64,000 bases of DNA from Archaeoglobaceae archaeon (GTDB lineage Archaea; Halobacteriota; Archaeoglobi; Archaeoglobales; Archaeoglobaceae): the NCBI GenBank assembly GCA_027036775.1, contig JALWDS010000004.1, positions 1 to 64,000 of the forward strand. Direction: 5' to 3'. How positions within the stretch are numbered: the first letter of the stretch is position 1; each line of letters begins with the position of its first letter. The notes beneath the pieces were generated by a model. The model was not told the DNA's origin. It saw only the letters and a program-made list of their open reading frames with translations, and did no database searches. The position numbers and the translations under genes are program-made. Positions 18,699 through 27,426 of this stretch are shown here, piece after piece.

Positions 18699-19223
18699 TT
18701 AAAGCTCGAATCTGAACCTCCTAACCTTAGTTCTCTCTCCCAACTCGTAGAGATCGATCCTTACACTTCTCCCCTCAACTTCGAGAACCATGAAACTTGG
18801 AACTCCACTTCCCCCTCCACCTCCCCAAGCTCCGGTTGCCGATCCGGGGTTCAAAATCAGAACTTCACCCCTGTAAACATCTGGCTTGTGGGTGTGTCCA
18901 GTTATCAAAACGTCAACGCCCATATCCAATGCAACTTCGCTCAACTGCTTTCTATCCCCCCTCGGATATATCCCGTGCCCGTGGTAAACGCCAAAAGTCA
19001 AATCGCCAACTTCAAACCTCTCCTCCCTTGGAAGGGGTAGGTAATCCATGTTACCCCTGACAACAATTGTCTCTCCAAACGACTTCAGCTTCCTTAGAAC
19101 GTTCTCACCAGTCAAATCTCCAGCATGTATTATAAGTTCAGCTCTTTTCAAAAAGGGAACTATCTCATTCGGAATCTTTAGAGCTCTATCCGGTATGTGG
19201 GTGTCGCTTATTACCACAATCAT
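18699..19223 (-). CDS. Metallophosphoesterase, YfcE/MJ0936 type
   Basis: 174 residues with the full calcineurin-like set: SDTHIPD (6-12), HAGDLTG, RGNMD, HGHG and ITGHTH. The family comprises small phosphodiesterases active on cyclic nucleotides or artificial substrates with manganese or nickel. A Gly-rich loop (GAWGGGGGSGVPS) follows NPGSAT. The start overlaps the PhoH-KH stop by 4 nt, so it is the second gene of that operon, which hints at RNA or nucleotide turnover. Confidence 0.9.
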   Translation of the reverse strand: MIVVISDTHIPDRALKIPNEIVPFLKRAELIIHAGDLTGENVLRKLKSFGETIVVRGNMDYLPLPREERFEVGDLTFGVYHGHGIYPRGDRKQLSEVALDMGVDVLITGHTHKPDVYRGEVLILNPGSATGAWGGGGGSGVPSFMVLEVEGRSVRIDLYELGERTKVRRFRFEL

Positions 19224-20320
19224 ACCTCTACAGCCTTAACACTGACACCCATCAGCTTCCTTATTACCGCATCTAAGAACCTAACGTGCAAACCTCTCTG
19301 CCCAACGAACGCCCCTATCTCGTCCCTCACTGCAATCGTCAGATACTGCCCCACGAAATCTACATCGCTTATATACTTCCAAATCCACGAAACTGGGTGT
19401 ATTGACCTTATCAGTTCTTTGAAATCTAAGGTCAGTTCAACACCTCTGATTTTCTTGTCAACATCCTCCTCTATGGCTTTAATTCTCTCCCCACCCCTTC
19501 CAACCAACCTACCGTAGTGACCTTGCTTCACTATTATCAAAGCGTCTGGCGTGTGCTCAGACGTTATCTCGAATTTATCCTTCTCCTCACTGAACTCCAC
19601 AACTGTTATTATGTCCGCATCTGGGGAGTGTATCTTCGCGGATTCCAAAATATCTTTTTCAACATCGCTGAGATCTCTCGTCCTCATTCTGAACTCTATC
19701 AGAAGTCTCAAACCCCTCTTGGCACCCTCCCTAACTATATCTTTGATTCCCAAATCGACAACCTTCGCGTTTTCCTCTCCGGTCAAAATGTCCCTTATCA
19801 TGCTCGCTGGGTCTTGGGCGTTTCTTAGAGATTGGAATATAGGGTCACCCGCAACTATGAGCCTGCTGTTTCTACCTATCCTTATCAAAACCTCGACGAC
19901 GCTTTCGGGTTTCAACGTCTGTATTTCGTCCAAGAATACGACGGAATCGTCAAAAGTCCTACCTTTTAGGTAGTGAGGATCGACGAAGGTTACCTTGCCT
20001 TCGGATATCAGTTTTTCTAACTCATTAAAATCTATGAACTGTCCTATGACATCCATCATGTAAGCCTTTGCGAGTTGCACGAACCTTTCGCCATCGGCCA
20101 ACGTAAGCTCCTTTCCCGTCACGACATCTATCACCGGCTTAACAACTACGAACCTCTTGAAGTCGCTTGAAACCGCATCTATTCCGTAAGCTAATCCAAA
20201 CAACGATTTACCGGTTCCAGTTGGCCCGAATATACCCACTATATCGTAATCGGGATTCTTAAGAGCCTTAACTATTTCCCTCTGACCTTTGGTGAGTGGC
20301 GTGATCTTTTCAAGTAGCAT
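19220..20320 (-). CDS. PhoH-like ATPase with C-terminal KH domains
   Basis: 366 residues. PhoH ATPase with Walker A GPTGTGKS (32-39) and Walker B FLDEIQ (129-134); sensor AGDPIFQS. The C-terminal third has two KH-like RNA-binding segments (VKQGHYGRLVGRGGERIKA and IGAFVGQRGLHVRFLDAVI), each with a GxxG loop. This architecture suggests an RNA helicase or RNA-remodelling ATPase, as proposed for PhoH proteins. It is followed by a phosphoesterase gene with 4-nt overlap. Confidence 0.9.
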   Translation of the reverse strand: MLLEKITPLTKGQREIVKALKNPDYDIVGIFGPTGTGKSLFGLAYGIDAVSSDFKRFVVVKPVIDVVTGKELTLADGERFVQLAKAYMMDVIGQFIDFNELEKLISEGKVTFVDPHYLKGRTFDDSVVFLDEIQTLKPESVVEVLIRIGRNSRLIVAGDPIFQSLRNAQDPASMIRDILTGEENAKVVDLGIKDIVREGAKRGLRLLIEFRMRTRDLSDVEKDILESAKIHSPDADIITVVEFSEEKDKFEITSEHTPDALIIVKQGHYGRLVGRGGERIKAIEEDVDKKIRGVELTLDFKELIRSIHPVSWIWKYISDVDFVGQYLTIAVRDEIGAFVGQRGLHVRFLDAVIRKLMGVSVKAVEV

Positions 20321-20424
20321 AGGTTATTATTATGTATTGACCGATTTAAATGGGTTACGAACTCAGATCGCGACAATCAATTCCGAAACTTCTATAAGTG
20401 CATGGTTGCATAAGATATAATACC

Positions 20425-20916
20425 ATGATTAATCCCAAAATAAAAAGACTTGCGGGACTTATAAAATCTTTGGAAAATGCTGGAGTTTATGAGTTTAAAA
20501 TAAATACATTCGAAGATAGACTAAAATTGCAAAAGATTGTTTACATTGCTAAGTGCTTCGGTATTGATCTTGGTTACTCATTTAATGAGTATCTTAGGGG
20601 CCCCTATTCACCAGAATTAGCGGATGATTATTATGAATTAAGTGAGAGGTGGAACACAAACGAGATCGAGAGTTTAAAACCGATTAGTGGTGAAAACGTT
20701 AGAAAGCTAATCGAATTTATAGATGGTAAATCAACAAGTGAGCTGGAAGGTATAGCAACAGGGCTGATGTTTTTAGAAATTCTAAAAAGGAAGGGTTTTA
20801 CGGATAGGAATGCCCTAAAAAAGAAATTGGCAGTACTTATCGAATCAAGGAAACCATTCCTTTCAGATATGGTTAATAGCATAGTTGATACAGTATTACA
20901 ATTGTGTAATTTTTAA
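20425..20916 (+). CDS. Panacea-domain (SocA/DUF4065-like) protein, probable antitoxin
   Basis: 163 residues from ATG 20425, about 27 bp after a TATA-like ttctataag, which fits a leaderless transcript. Residues about 20-60 match the Panacea core (RLKLQKIVYIAK, then GPYSPELADDYYEL). In bacteria and phages this domain works as an antitoxin that neutralises many unrelated toxins (PanA systems). The gene is AT-richer than its neighbours and uses ATA/TTA/AAT codons freely, a sign of transfer. It is convergent, 8 bp apart, with a PIN-domain gene. An upstream GTG at 20398 lies in the promoter and is not used. Confidence 0.72.
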   Translation: MINPKIKRLAGLIKSLENAGVYEFKINTFEDRLKLQKIVYIAKCFGIDLGYSFNEYLRGPYSPELADDYYELSERWNTNEIESLKPISGENVRKLIEFIDGKSTSELEGIATGLMFLEILKRKGFTDRNALKKKLAVLIESRKPFLSDMVNSIVDTVLQLCNF

Positions 20917-20924
20917 CTTTAAAT

Positions 20925-21491
20925 TTATAATTCATCTAAATCGCTTATTATTCGCAACTTTTTCTCAAGTCCTTTCTCCTCGATTATATCATGGGGTGTT
21001 GAAGCTTCGAGCATTCTTGTGTCTATAGTCAGTATTATAGCTTCAGAATTTTCATCAAGTATCGCTTGAGACAATATTAATGCATCATCCCCTTCTAAAG
21101 ATCTACCGCCATAACACTCATCTGAGTTAGGATTTTCACGACTCATTATTTCTTTAGCAACACTGAACACACAATTGTTGCTGTATTGGTATTCAAATAA
21201 GCAACGATCATAAACGACTGGTAGAATATCTATATTATAGTCATTTATAAAATTAAAAAACCATCTTAAGCACTCCCATTTTTTCCGTTCATCATCAACT
21301 TCGTTGTTAATGTAGTTTATAATTTCTCCAACTGCAATGGCTGGGATCGTAATCATGTATCTACTGCAAAACTTTTTCAAATTTTTTAAATTCTTAACGG
21401 CGAGTTCTTTTCGGTCATTTTTAAGCTTAATACCATTTTCCGCTTTAAGCATATCTATCACGACGCATGAATCAAGATATAGACGTATCAT
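20925..21491 (-). CDS. PIN-domain ribonuclease, probable toxin
   Basis: 188 residues. The PIN fold is shown by its acidic residues: D7 in YLDSCVVID, E56 in VGEIINY, D135/D136 in EGDDALIL and D157 in TIDTRML. PIN toxins of VapC type cleave tRNA or rRNA in a metal-dependent way. It is longer than most VapC proteins (about 130 residues), with an insertion around residues 65-130. No VapB-like gene lies upstream; the only candidate partner is the convergent Panacea gene. It is AT-rich like that partner. Confidence 0.75.
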   Translation of the reverse strand: MIRLYLDSCVVIDMLKAENGIKLKNDRKELAVKNLKNLKKFCSRYMITIPAIAVGEIINYINNEVDDERKKWECLRWFFNFINDYNIDILPVVYDRCLFEYQYSNNCVFSVAKEIMSRENPNSDECYGGRSLEGDDALILSQAILDENSEAIILTIDTRMLEASTPHDIIEEKGLEKKLRIISDLDEL

Positions 21492-21511
21492 AATTAATAA
21501 AAATTAAATAA

Positions 21512-24500
21512 TCAAAATCTAACTCTCTTCCTGTCAAGGAGTTCCTGCCTCTTTCCATCGTTCCAACCGCTAACCCTCTGGTAATATCCGGTTACACGTG
21601 AATACCATTCGACGTTGTTGCTGTTGCAGAACGGACAATTTCTGTTGATACCACCGCTCAACTTACCGCAGTCCCTGCAGAAAGTCATGTCCTTAGTGTA
21701 GGCCCAGTAACCTATCAGGGTCTTAGTTGCGATCTTCCTCGTCAATTCCCAAAGAAGTTCTGGATTAGGTGAGCTCTCTCCGATCCAAACGTGGGCCATC
21801 ATTCCACCGTTGCACAGCGGATGGAAGGAACCTTCGATCCTCAACCTCTCGAATAGTGGAACGTCGGCACTTACCCTAACGTGTGAACTGTTCGTGTAGT
21901 AAACCGCACCGGTCTCAACGTTGCCCTGAACTATCGCCCTTCCGTTGAACTCCTTCAAATCCAATAGGGCCAGTCTGTGAGCACACGATTCAGCTGGAGT
22001 TTGCGTTATAACCCACCTCTGCCCTGTTTCAACGCTCCATTCGTTCGTTACATCCATCATCCTCTTGATGACCTCTAAACCGAATCTCCAAGCGTCCTTG
22101 CTTTCGTGCAGTTCTTCACCTACATGCGCCTTGAGCATTTCGTTCAATCCGACAAATCCAATGGACCTAACTACCTTGTCAACCCTGTAGTATGGTTCTC
22201 CATCGACATCCTGAGTTAAGAATGGCAGAGCTCCTTGCTTCATTCTCTTGATTATTATCTCCCCCTTCAGTTCTATAACCTCTCTTGCAAGCTTCATTCT
22301 CTCCTCAAGAATTTCGAAAAGCCTTTCGTCGTTTCCGTTTGCCTCGTAGGCTATCCTCGGTAGGTTTATCGTTACCACCTGCAAACTCCCAGTTCTCATG
22401 CAACCCTTCTGAAAGTCCTCCCAATCGCGATTGTCCGGAGCCAAAACCAACCTGCAACACTGAGCGAAGACGTTGTCTGGTAGATATCCAGCTAACAGAT
22501 TGAGGAAGTACGGCGATCCAAATTTTGCAACGACTTCGTGAACTAAGATCATGAATTCGTCAAAACCCTCCTTCTTAAAGCACTCCCTTCTCAGCTTGTA
22601 ATTTGGCTTGGGGAAGAAGAACGGCTTTCCGAGATAGTCCCCCTCCAAGTATACTTCGGTCAAAGCCCTTGCAAACATTATAGCCTCTTCCTCGAAATCT
22701 CCGTAGGTTATCGAATCCCTTACCTTTCCTCCCGGTAAAACCGCTGGCAAATCTTGGCAGATTTTTGGAACTCCGTATTCTATGTCTATGTCGCTGAATA
22801 CCGTGTTGTGGCAGAGTATTCCGAAGGCGGTTATGAAGTTCTCGTTGTCTTCAACGCTGAGATCGTAAACGTAACCGTCGTATTCGATCTCCCTTATCTC
22901 CTTGATTTCAACCGGAACGTTCCTCTTCAGCCTCTCTATAACTTGCGTTAGGTGCGGATTTAGCTCTGCGATTTTTTCAAGCGTTCCGAACTTCAGTCTT
23001 CTTCCGTTAGATTTCCAAGAATGATCTCTGTAGGGTTTTCTTACGCACAGCTCTCTCAAATAACCTTTAACGACTCTGTAATCCATTGGGAACGAGTTTT
23101 TATCGCAGTCCCTTATCCTTTCCCTCTTAGCCTTTGATACAACAAATGGCTTTATCTCTTTAACATGCTCCTTTGAAATTTCTATTATGTAGCAGTCGTG
23201 GTTTCTCTTCGTTTCCACATCGTTTATCTTCAAAACTTCACCTTTCTTCTTTAATCTGACCGTGTAGAGGAATCCCAAGCTTGAAAGTAGCAGATGCAAC
23301 TGTCCCAACAACTGCTTGGAAGTCGTGTATATCTGCACCCTCCCGTCTTTGCTGACATAGCCGTCTCCGCTTATTAGACCTCCGAGGAATGCAAGCTTTA
23401 TTGTCCTATCTCCGTTGAGAACGAAGTCTGGGATGTTCTTGTTCTCCGCTCTGCGGTTTACCATACTTCTAACGAATTCGTAAAAGCCCTTGTTTGTGAA
23501 GCAGACGCAGTTGTCTCTGTAATTGACAGATATGTTCGGGTTTAAGTTTTTGACAAAGTTCCCGACGAACTCGATTACGTCTTCATCTTTCGTCGCTATT
23601 CTTATTCCGTTCGTGATGTAACTACCTTCAGCCACAAACAGACCGAAGAACTGGCAGAGCTCGGTTGTGATCTTTAACTTCTCTGGAATGTCTTTTCTCT
23701 CGTAACCCGTTTCTACGTAATCTCCAAGCCTGTATATTTCTCTAAATGGACAGTCAAACGTTCTGACTATATGCTTCATCTCCATTGGCCTAACCTGAAC
23801 GAGTTCTCCCCTTTCGTTGTAGTTGAAGAGCGAGTGGTCTTCGGTTACTACTACGGATGTCCCGTCCTTGCCTACGATTCTGTATATCTTTCCTCTCGGC
23901 TTATGTCGTGAAACCGCATACACCCTCTTAAGCTCCGCTCTACCAGTTCTAACGTTCACGGAGATCGTGTAAATATCCTTGTCGAGATAGACTATTTCAG
24001 TATCTCCCCTTTTGATAACGTTGTCGCTATTTTCGATTAACTCATCGACGAACTTACCGATCTCAACAACCCTGCATCTTCCGTTTTCCACCACGTATAT
24101 CAGTTCGTCTCTACCTAAGCTTTGACCACCCCTTGCAACGTACATTTGAGAATTCGAAAATACCGCACAGTATCTGTTAGATCCAATGAATCTATGCGTT
24201 CCATCGACCTCTATATCGTAAACTATGAAATCACCTTCTTTTTTCTCTATCGATGTGATCTTGAGGGTGAACAGTGTTGAGCCGTCCGTCATAGCCATCA
24301 GCTTTTCGTTCTTTGCCGAACATTGAAATCCTATCTCAGCGAATGTGCACGCATCGAACACCCTAATGACGTAGTATCTCCTTGCGGACTTGACCTTGGC
24401 ATCCTTTATTTCTCCGCACTCCTTCTCGTATTCCCCGATGGTCGGAAGTATTCTGAATCTGAGCAAAGCAAACACTATGTCGTCCTTAAGACCCTCACTG

Positions 24501-26317
24501 ACAGTGGAACAGCCAACGAACTTTGCTGTGGAATTAGTTACGTAACCGTCGCCAGAGAAGTATGCTTTAAGCAACTCCGCAAGTTTACCTTTGGGCAACA
24601 GCAACATCCAAGCTGGGATCCTCCTTTCGTGATCGTATCTGCCTATCTTGAGGACATCCAAGAACAGCTTAACTCCGAGCCTTCCGCCAAACCTTAAGTT
24701 CCACTCCCTCTTATCAATAAATGGATCGTTGCCGAACACCTTTCTAATGCAAGCCTTTGCATCCTCAACGAGCTCTTCGTTGCCCAAAGCCAAGCCGACA
24801 CCCATACATTCATCGCTCGAATTGAAGTAACCGTCCGCAATGACGTAACCTACGAGCCTTAAGAATTCCGGACTAACTTCGAGCTTCATCGGTAAGTAGT
24901 ATTTCTTCGAGTGCGTTGAAGATGTTATCAAAACGTCCGCTATGTCGTCCAAGCTGAGGTTGAAGTGCTCGACGAGTTTAACGAAGTCGCTGAACGATAT
25001 CGTCCTCCTGCCTTCCATTACCTCGTTGAACGTCCAAGAGTCCATTCCCAAGAACTTCATGAAGTTCTCCTCACCTACCTTTTCGACAACCTTCGCCAAG
25101 TTAGTAACTCTGAAACGTTTTGCGTAGTCTTTATCCTTAAACACCTCATACAGATTTATGTAAGGAACGTCGATCTCGACTTCTGGGAATGCAAACACTA
25201 TTTCGTCTCCAACCCTCAGATCTTCAGCCCTTACGGCCTTAAGCCTGCCATCTCTGATAACGTAAAGGCTGTGGTGTCCTGTGACCTTTATACTTATACC
25301 CCTCTCCGTCTTTATTTCGAGTATGTGGTCGCTCTTATGCCTGCTCATTCCCGTAACCTTTGCAAATCTGACTCCTTTCTCATCGCAAGTTAGGGCTTCC
25401 AAGTCGTCGTCTATAAGCAGAACCTCGTTTCTGCCAAACACCCTGACATCCTCAGCTTTTCTTTCCATCCAACTGTCAACGAGTTCTCCTATCTTGACCC
25501 TCTCAACCCTTCCGCTCTTCCTAACTATCAGTTCCGTATTAGGATCAACGCTCATCTCATAGATGAACATCTGAGCCAACTGTTTTATTCTCTCGTAACT
25601 CAAACCCTGCATGTATGGAGCCAACCACACGTTGAAGAAGTCCAACCCCTGACCTCCAGCGAAGTTCGTTTGAGCAGCTGCTAAAGCCTTCGCAGCGTGT
25701 AGTATTGCAACCTCCGGATGTTTAGCAGGGCCAGCTACCGCCGTATTTTCGCCGGTTCCATCGACCTTCAAACCGTTCTTCAGGAACCATCTCAAGTCGT
25801 GCTGGAAGCAGTAGGGACGAGTGGCGAAGTATTCGAGATCGTGAATGTGGATTTCACCCCTCATGTGTGCATCCGCGAGATGGAGGGGTAGAACCTTTAG
25901 CAGAGCGTACTCCTTCATAACCCAATCCGCAACGAGCTTGTGAATAGTTTCTGGGTTGTGTTGCAAGTTGGCGTTTTCCCTGACACCCTTCTCGATTATC
26001 TGAGTTACGTCGTAAACTGGTAAGCCTAAACGTGTGTAGTTTGCCCTCTCCCTCTCCAACCCTCTCTCCAAAAGCTTGACGTTGACTATCTCCCTGATGA
26101 GAGGTGCAGATATGAACCTTATTCTCGACCTCCTAACAGTTTCCTCGACCTCTAAAGCAATTTCCTCCGCCGTCTTTCTGTCCAAACCAGTTTCCTTAAT
26201 CAGCGACCTAACTATCTTCTCCCTATCGAACCTCTCTATCGTGTTTTTCGAAGTTCTCACCATGAGGAACTCCTTGTTGTGGTCTATCGACTTAATTTCT
26301 GCAGAAGTCTCGTCCAT
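21512..26317 (-). CDS. nrdD: Anaerobic ribonucleoside-triphosphate reductase with two inteins
   Basis: 1601 residues including two inteins; the spliced enzyme is about 695 residues, normal for class III NrdD. An ATP-cone domain (about 20-110) senses dATP/ATP. The catalytic barrel includes QTNFAGGQGLDFFN and GCMRTGS. The C-terminal end has a zinc ribbon (C1547, C1550, C1561, C1564) and the glycyl radical site RVTGYY with G1577. It reduces NTPs to dNTPs in anaerobes and needs NrdG, which is not adjacent. Exteins are residues 1-255, 723-732 and 1172-1601. Both inteins must splice for activity. Confidence 0.96.
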   Translation of the reverse strand: MDETSAEIKSIDHNKEFLMVRTSKNTIERFDREKIVRSLIKETGLDRKTAEEIALEVEETVRRSRIRFISAPLIREIVNVKLLERGLERERANYTRLGLPVYDVTQIIEKGVRENANLQHNPETIHKLVADWVMKEYALLKVLPLHLADAHMRGEIHIHDLEYFATRPYCFQHDLRWFLKNGLKVDGTGENTAVAGPAKHPEVAILHAAKALAAAQTNFAGGQGLDFFNVWLAPYMQGLSYERIKQLAQMFIYEMSVDPNTELIVRKSGRVERVKIGELVDSWMERKAEDVRVFGRNEVLLIDDDLEALTCDEKGVRFAKVTGMSRHKSDHILEIKTERGISIKVTGHHSLYVIRDGRLKAVRAEDLRVGDEIVFAFPEVEIDVPYINLYEVFKDKDYAKRFRVTNLAKVVEKVGEENFMKFLGMDSWTFNEVMEGRRTISFSDFVKLVEHFNLSLDDIADVLITSSTHSKKYYLPMKLEVSPEFLRLVGYVIADGYFNSSDECMGVGLALGNEELVEDAKACIRKVFGNDPFIDKREWNLRFGGRLGVKLFLDVLKIGRYDHERRIPAWMLLLPKGKLAELLKAYFSGDGYVTNSTAKFVGCSTVSEGLKDDIVFALLRFRILPTIGEYEKECGEIKDAKVKSARRYYVIRVFDACTFAEIGFQCSAKNEKLMAMTDGSTLFTLKITSIEKKEGDFIVYDIEVDGTHRFIGSNRYCAVFSNSQMYVARGGQSLGRDELIYVVENGRCRVVEIGKFVDELIENSDNVIKRGDTEIVYLDKDIYTISVNVRTGRAELKRVYAVSRHKPRGKIYRIVGKDGTSVVVTEDHSLFNYNERGELVQVRPMEMKHIVRTFDCPFREIYRLGDYVETGYERKDIPEKLKITTELCQFFGLFVAEGSYITNGIRIATKDEDVIEFVGNFVKNLNPNISVNYRDNCVCFTNKGFYEFVRSMVNRRAENKNIPDFVLNGDRTIKLAFLGGLISGDGYVSKDGRVQIYTTSKQLLGQLHLLLSSLGFLYTVRLKKKGEVLKINDVETKRNHDCYIIEISKEHVKEIKPFVVSKAKRERIRDCDKNSFPMDYRVVKGYLRELCVRKPYRDHSWKSNGRRLKFGTLEKIAELNPHLTQVIERLKRNVPVEIKEIREIEYDGYVYDLSVEDNENFITAFGILCHNTVFSDIDIEYGVPKICQDLPAVLPGGKVRDSITYGDFEEEAIMFARALTEVYLEGDYLGKPFFFPKPNYKLRRECFKKEGFDEFMILVHEVVAKFGSPYFLNLLAGYLPDNVFAQCCRLVLAPDNRDWEDFQKGCMRTGSLQVVTINLPRIAYEANGNDERLFEILEERMKLAREVIELKGEIIIKRMKQGALPFLTQDVDGEPYYRVDKVVRSIGFVGLNEMLKAHVGEELHESKDAWRFGLEVIKRMMDVTNEWSVETGQRWVITQTPAESCAHRLALLDLKEFNGRAIVQGNVETGAVYYTNSSHVRVSADVPLFERLRIEGSFHPLCNGGMMAHVWIGESSPNPELLWELTRKIATKTLIGYWAYTKDMTFCRDCGKLSGGINRNCPFCNSNNVEWYSRVTGYYQRVSGWNDGKRQELLDRKRVRF
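22805..24121 (-). other. Intein 2 of NrdD (LAGLIDADG type)
   Basis: Residues 733-1171 (439 aa). It starts at Ser733 (SLGRDELIYVV), right after the extein GGQ, and ends in CHN1171 before Thr1172 (TVFSD), a usable +1 nucleophile. The block B His lies in TEDHSLF. Two LAGLIDADG-like helices, FFGLFVAEGSY (890-900, with Glu in place of the usual Asp) and FLGGLISGDGYV (977-988), mark a homing endonuclease domain. The endonuclease may be active or weakened by the Asp to Glu change. Confidence 0.93.
24152..25552 (-). other. Intein 1 of NrdD (LAGLIDADG type)
   Basis: Residues 256-722 (467 aa). It starts at Ser256 (SVDPNTELIV) after extein FIYEM and ends FSN722 before Ser723 (SQMYV). Removal joins EM to SQMYVARGGQ, the conserved NrdD sequence, which fixes the boundaries. 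Block B is TGHHSLY. LAGLIDADG-like helices are LVGYVIADGYF (about 489-498) and LLKAYFSGDGYV (582-593). The penultimate residue is Ser rather than the usual His, which may slow asparagine cyclisation. Confidence 0.93.
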
Positions 26318-26443
26318 GAAACGCCTTCTTTCAATCCTCTTTTAAGTTTTTCGCTATTAATATATTTAAGCAACAATGTAACTTTCGATAGATATTATTG
26401 AAGTTCGAAATTCAACAGATTTTTAAAATCTTTTGCAAACCTT

Positions 26444-26505
26444 TAACGGATGATGAAACATCTCTCAACTGAGCGGTGATGATGGGCATACGGTTCTGAT
26501 AAACT
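26444..26505 (+). ncRNA. C/D box guide sRNA 2
   Basis: C box ATGATGA (26450-26456), 12-nt guide AACATCTCTCAA, D' box CTGA (26469-26472), C' box GTGATGA (26476-26482), 13-nt guide TGGGCATACGGTT, D box CTGA (26496-26499). A TATA-like tttttaaaatc at about 26420-26430 lies some 27 bp before the expected 5' end. Box order and spacing match archaeal 2'-O-methylation guides. It lies in the non-coding stretch upstream of nrdD, pointing away from it. Confidence 0.88.
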
Positions 26506-26608
26506 ATTTTATGCTCCCAATAGCAAGTATAAACGATAACATACTTTCGGTAAAATCATTTAGAAAATCCAGTTTCGATTACCTTTTCAACAGATCATTC
26601 TTTTATTC

Positions 26609-26852
26609 ATATCTGTTCTCTACGAGATTTTGGCGTGAAGTGATTTGTGATAGATGAAACCCACGTGAAGACTGTTATGTTTCCGTTCTCCTTGTGAGAT
26701 TCCTATTTCTACAACGAGCTCGGAACTCCTGCAAGAAAATTCTACAAGTTTCCGTTCTCTTTATGAGATTCCTCAAAGTAAGAAATTCAAGTGACTTCAA
26801 TGCAATTAAGACAGTAATAGACTACTTGTTTCCGTTCTCTTTATGAGATTCC
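26609..26852 (-). CRISPR. Small orphan CRISPR array, three repeats plus one decayed
   Basis: Three 25-bp direct repeats at 26679-26703, 26748-26772 and 26828-26852. Read on the minus strand they begin GGAATCTC and end ACGGAAAC, with a short TCTC/GAGA dyad, like short archaeal repeats. The two at higher coordinates are identical; the third (26679) has two substitutions, and a more decayed version at about 26609-26631 keeps the 70-bp spacing. Decay toward one end is typical of the trailer, so the leader would be at 26853-26960. Spacers are 44 and 55 bp (and about 45 bp before the decayed repeat). No cas genes are in the window. Confidence 0.72.
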
Positions 26853-27426
26853 GAGATTCAAATTGGAGATTTGGTATTCTATACGGTATCTGCGACTAAC
26901 TTCTATAAAAGAGTATTGGTTGCCACCTCAACCTGCTGTGGGTATTTAAAGAGCAACCAATCTGAGGAGATCGTCTTTTTCGATCTATGGACGTAGCTAC
27001 GGATTTCTATATTTTTATAGCCAACACAATTCGTTTTAACGATCGGTTAAAATCGAATACAGACAACGCATTCGATAGAAAAATAGCGTCAACTATTTTA
27101 TAAAAACATCGAGCGTCAACCTCTCTCGAAATGATCTGATCTCCCTTGTAACGAATTATCCACGCAGAAAAATTAACGAATTAGTAACCAATAATTCATA
27201 ATAAAATACGCTATAAAACTGAAACATGTTTAAAGCTCCCGCAAATATACCTCTATATCAGTGCAATCTCCCTCCTATTCCAATTACGAGGTGAGACCAA
27301 TTAGATCATTCAAATTTTTAGCAAAATATCCATCTTTTTAAACGGACAATCGTCTAATTTTTACGTTGGTTGATAGCTTAATTTTTCAACAGCAAATATT
27401 TTATTAGAGCGGTTTCAATCCCCGAC
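26853..27426. other. Non-coding region: possible CRISPR leader and hairpins, then AT-rich DNA
   Basis: No gene is supported here. A 9-bp inverted repeat, ATTGGTTGC (26915-26923) with GCAACCAAT (26953-26961), is followed by a hairpin AGATCG/CGATCT (26968-26986) with a T-rich loop and a perfect palindrome CGTAGCTACG (26992-27001). A TATA-like element near 26901-26910 reads on either strand; on the minus strand it would lie about 55 bp before the first CRISPR repeat. From 27010 to 27426 the DNA is plain AT-rich, with the pncA promoter near the end. Confidence 0.4.

Noticed and set aside
21512-26317. NrdD as a fused or mis-assembled ORF
   Set aside because: The extra sequence has intein splice motifs and LAGLIDADG helices at exact extein junctions, and the frame is unbroken.
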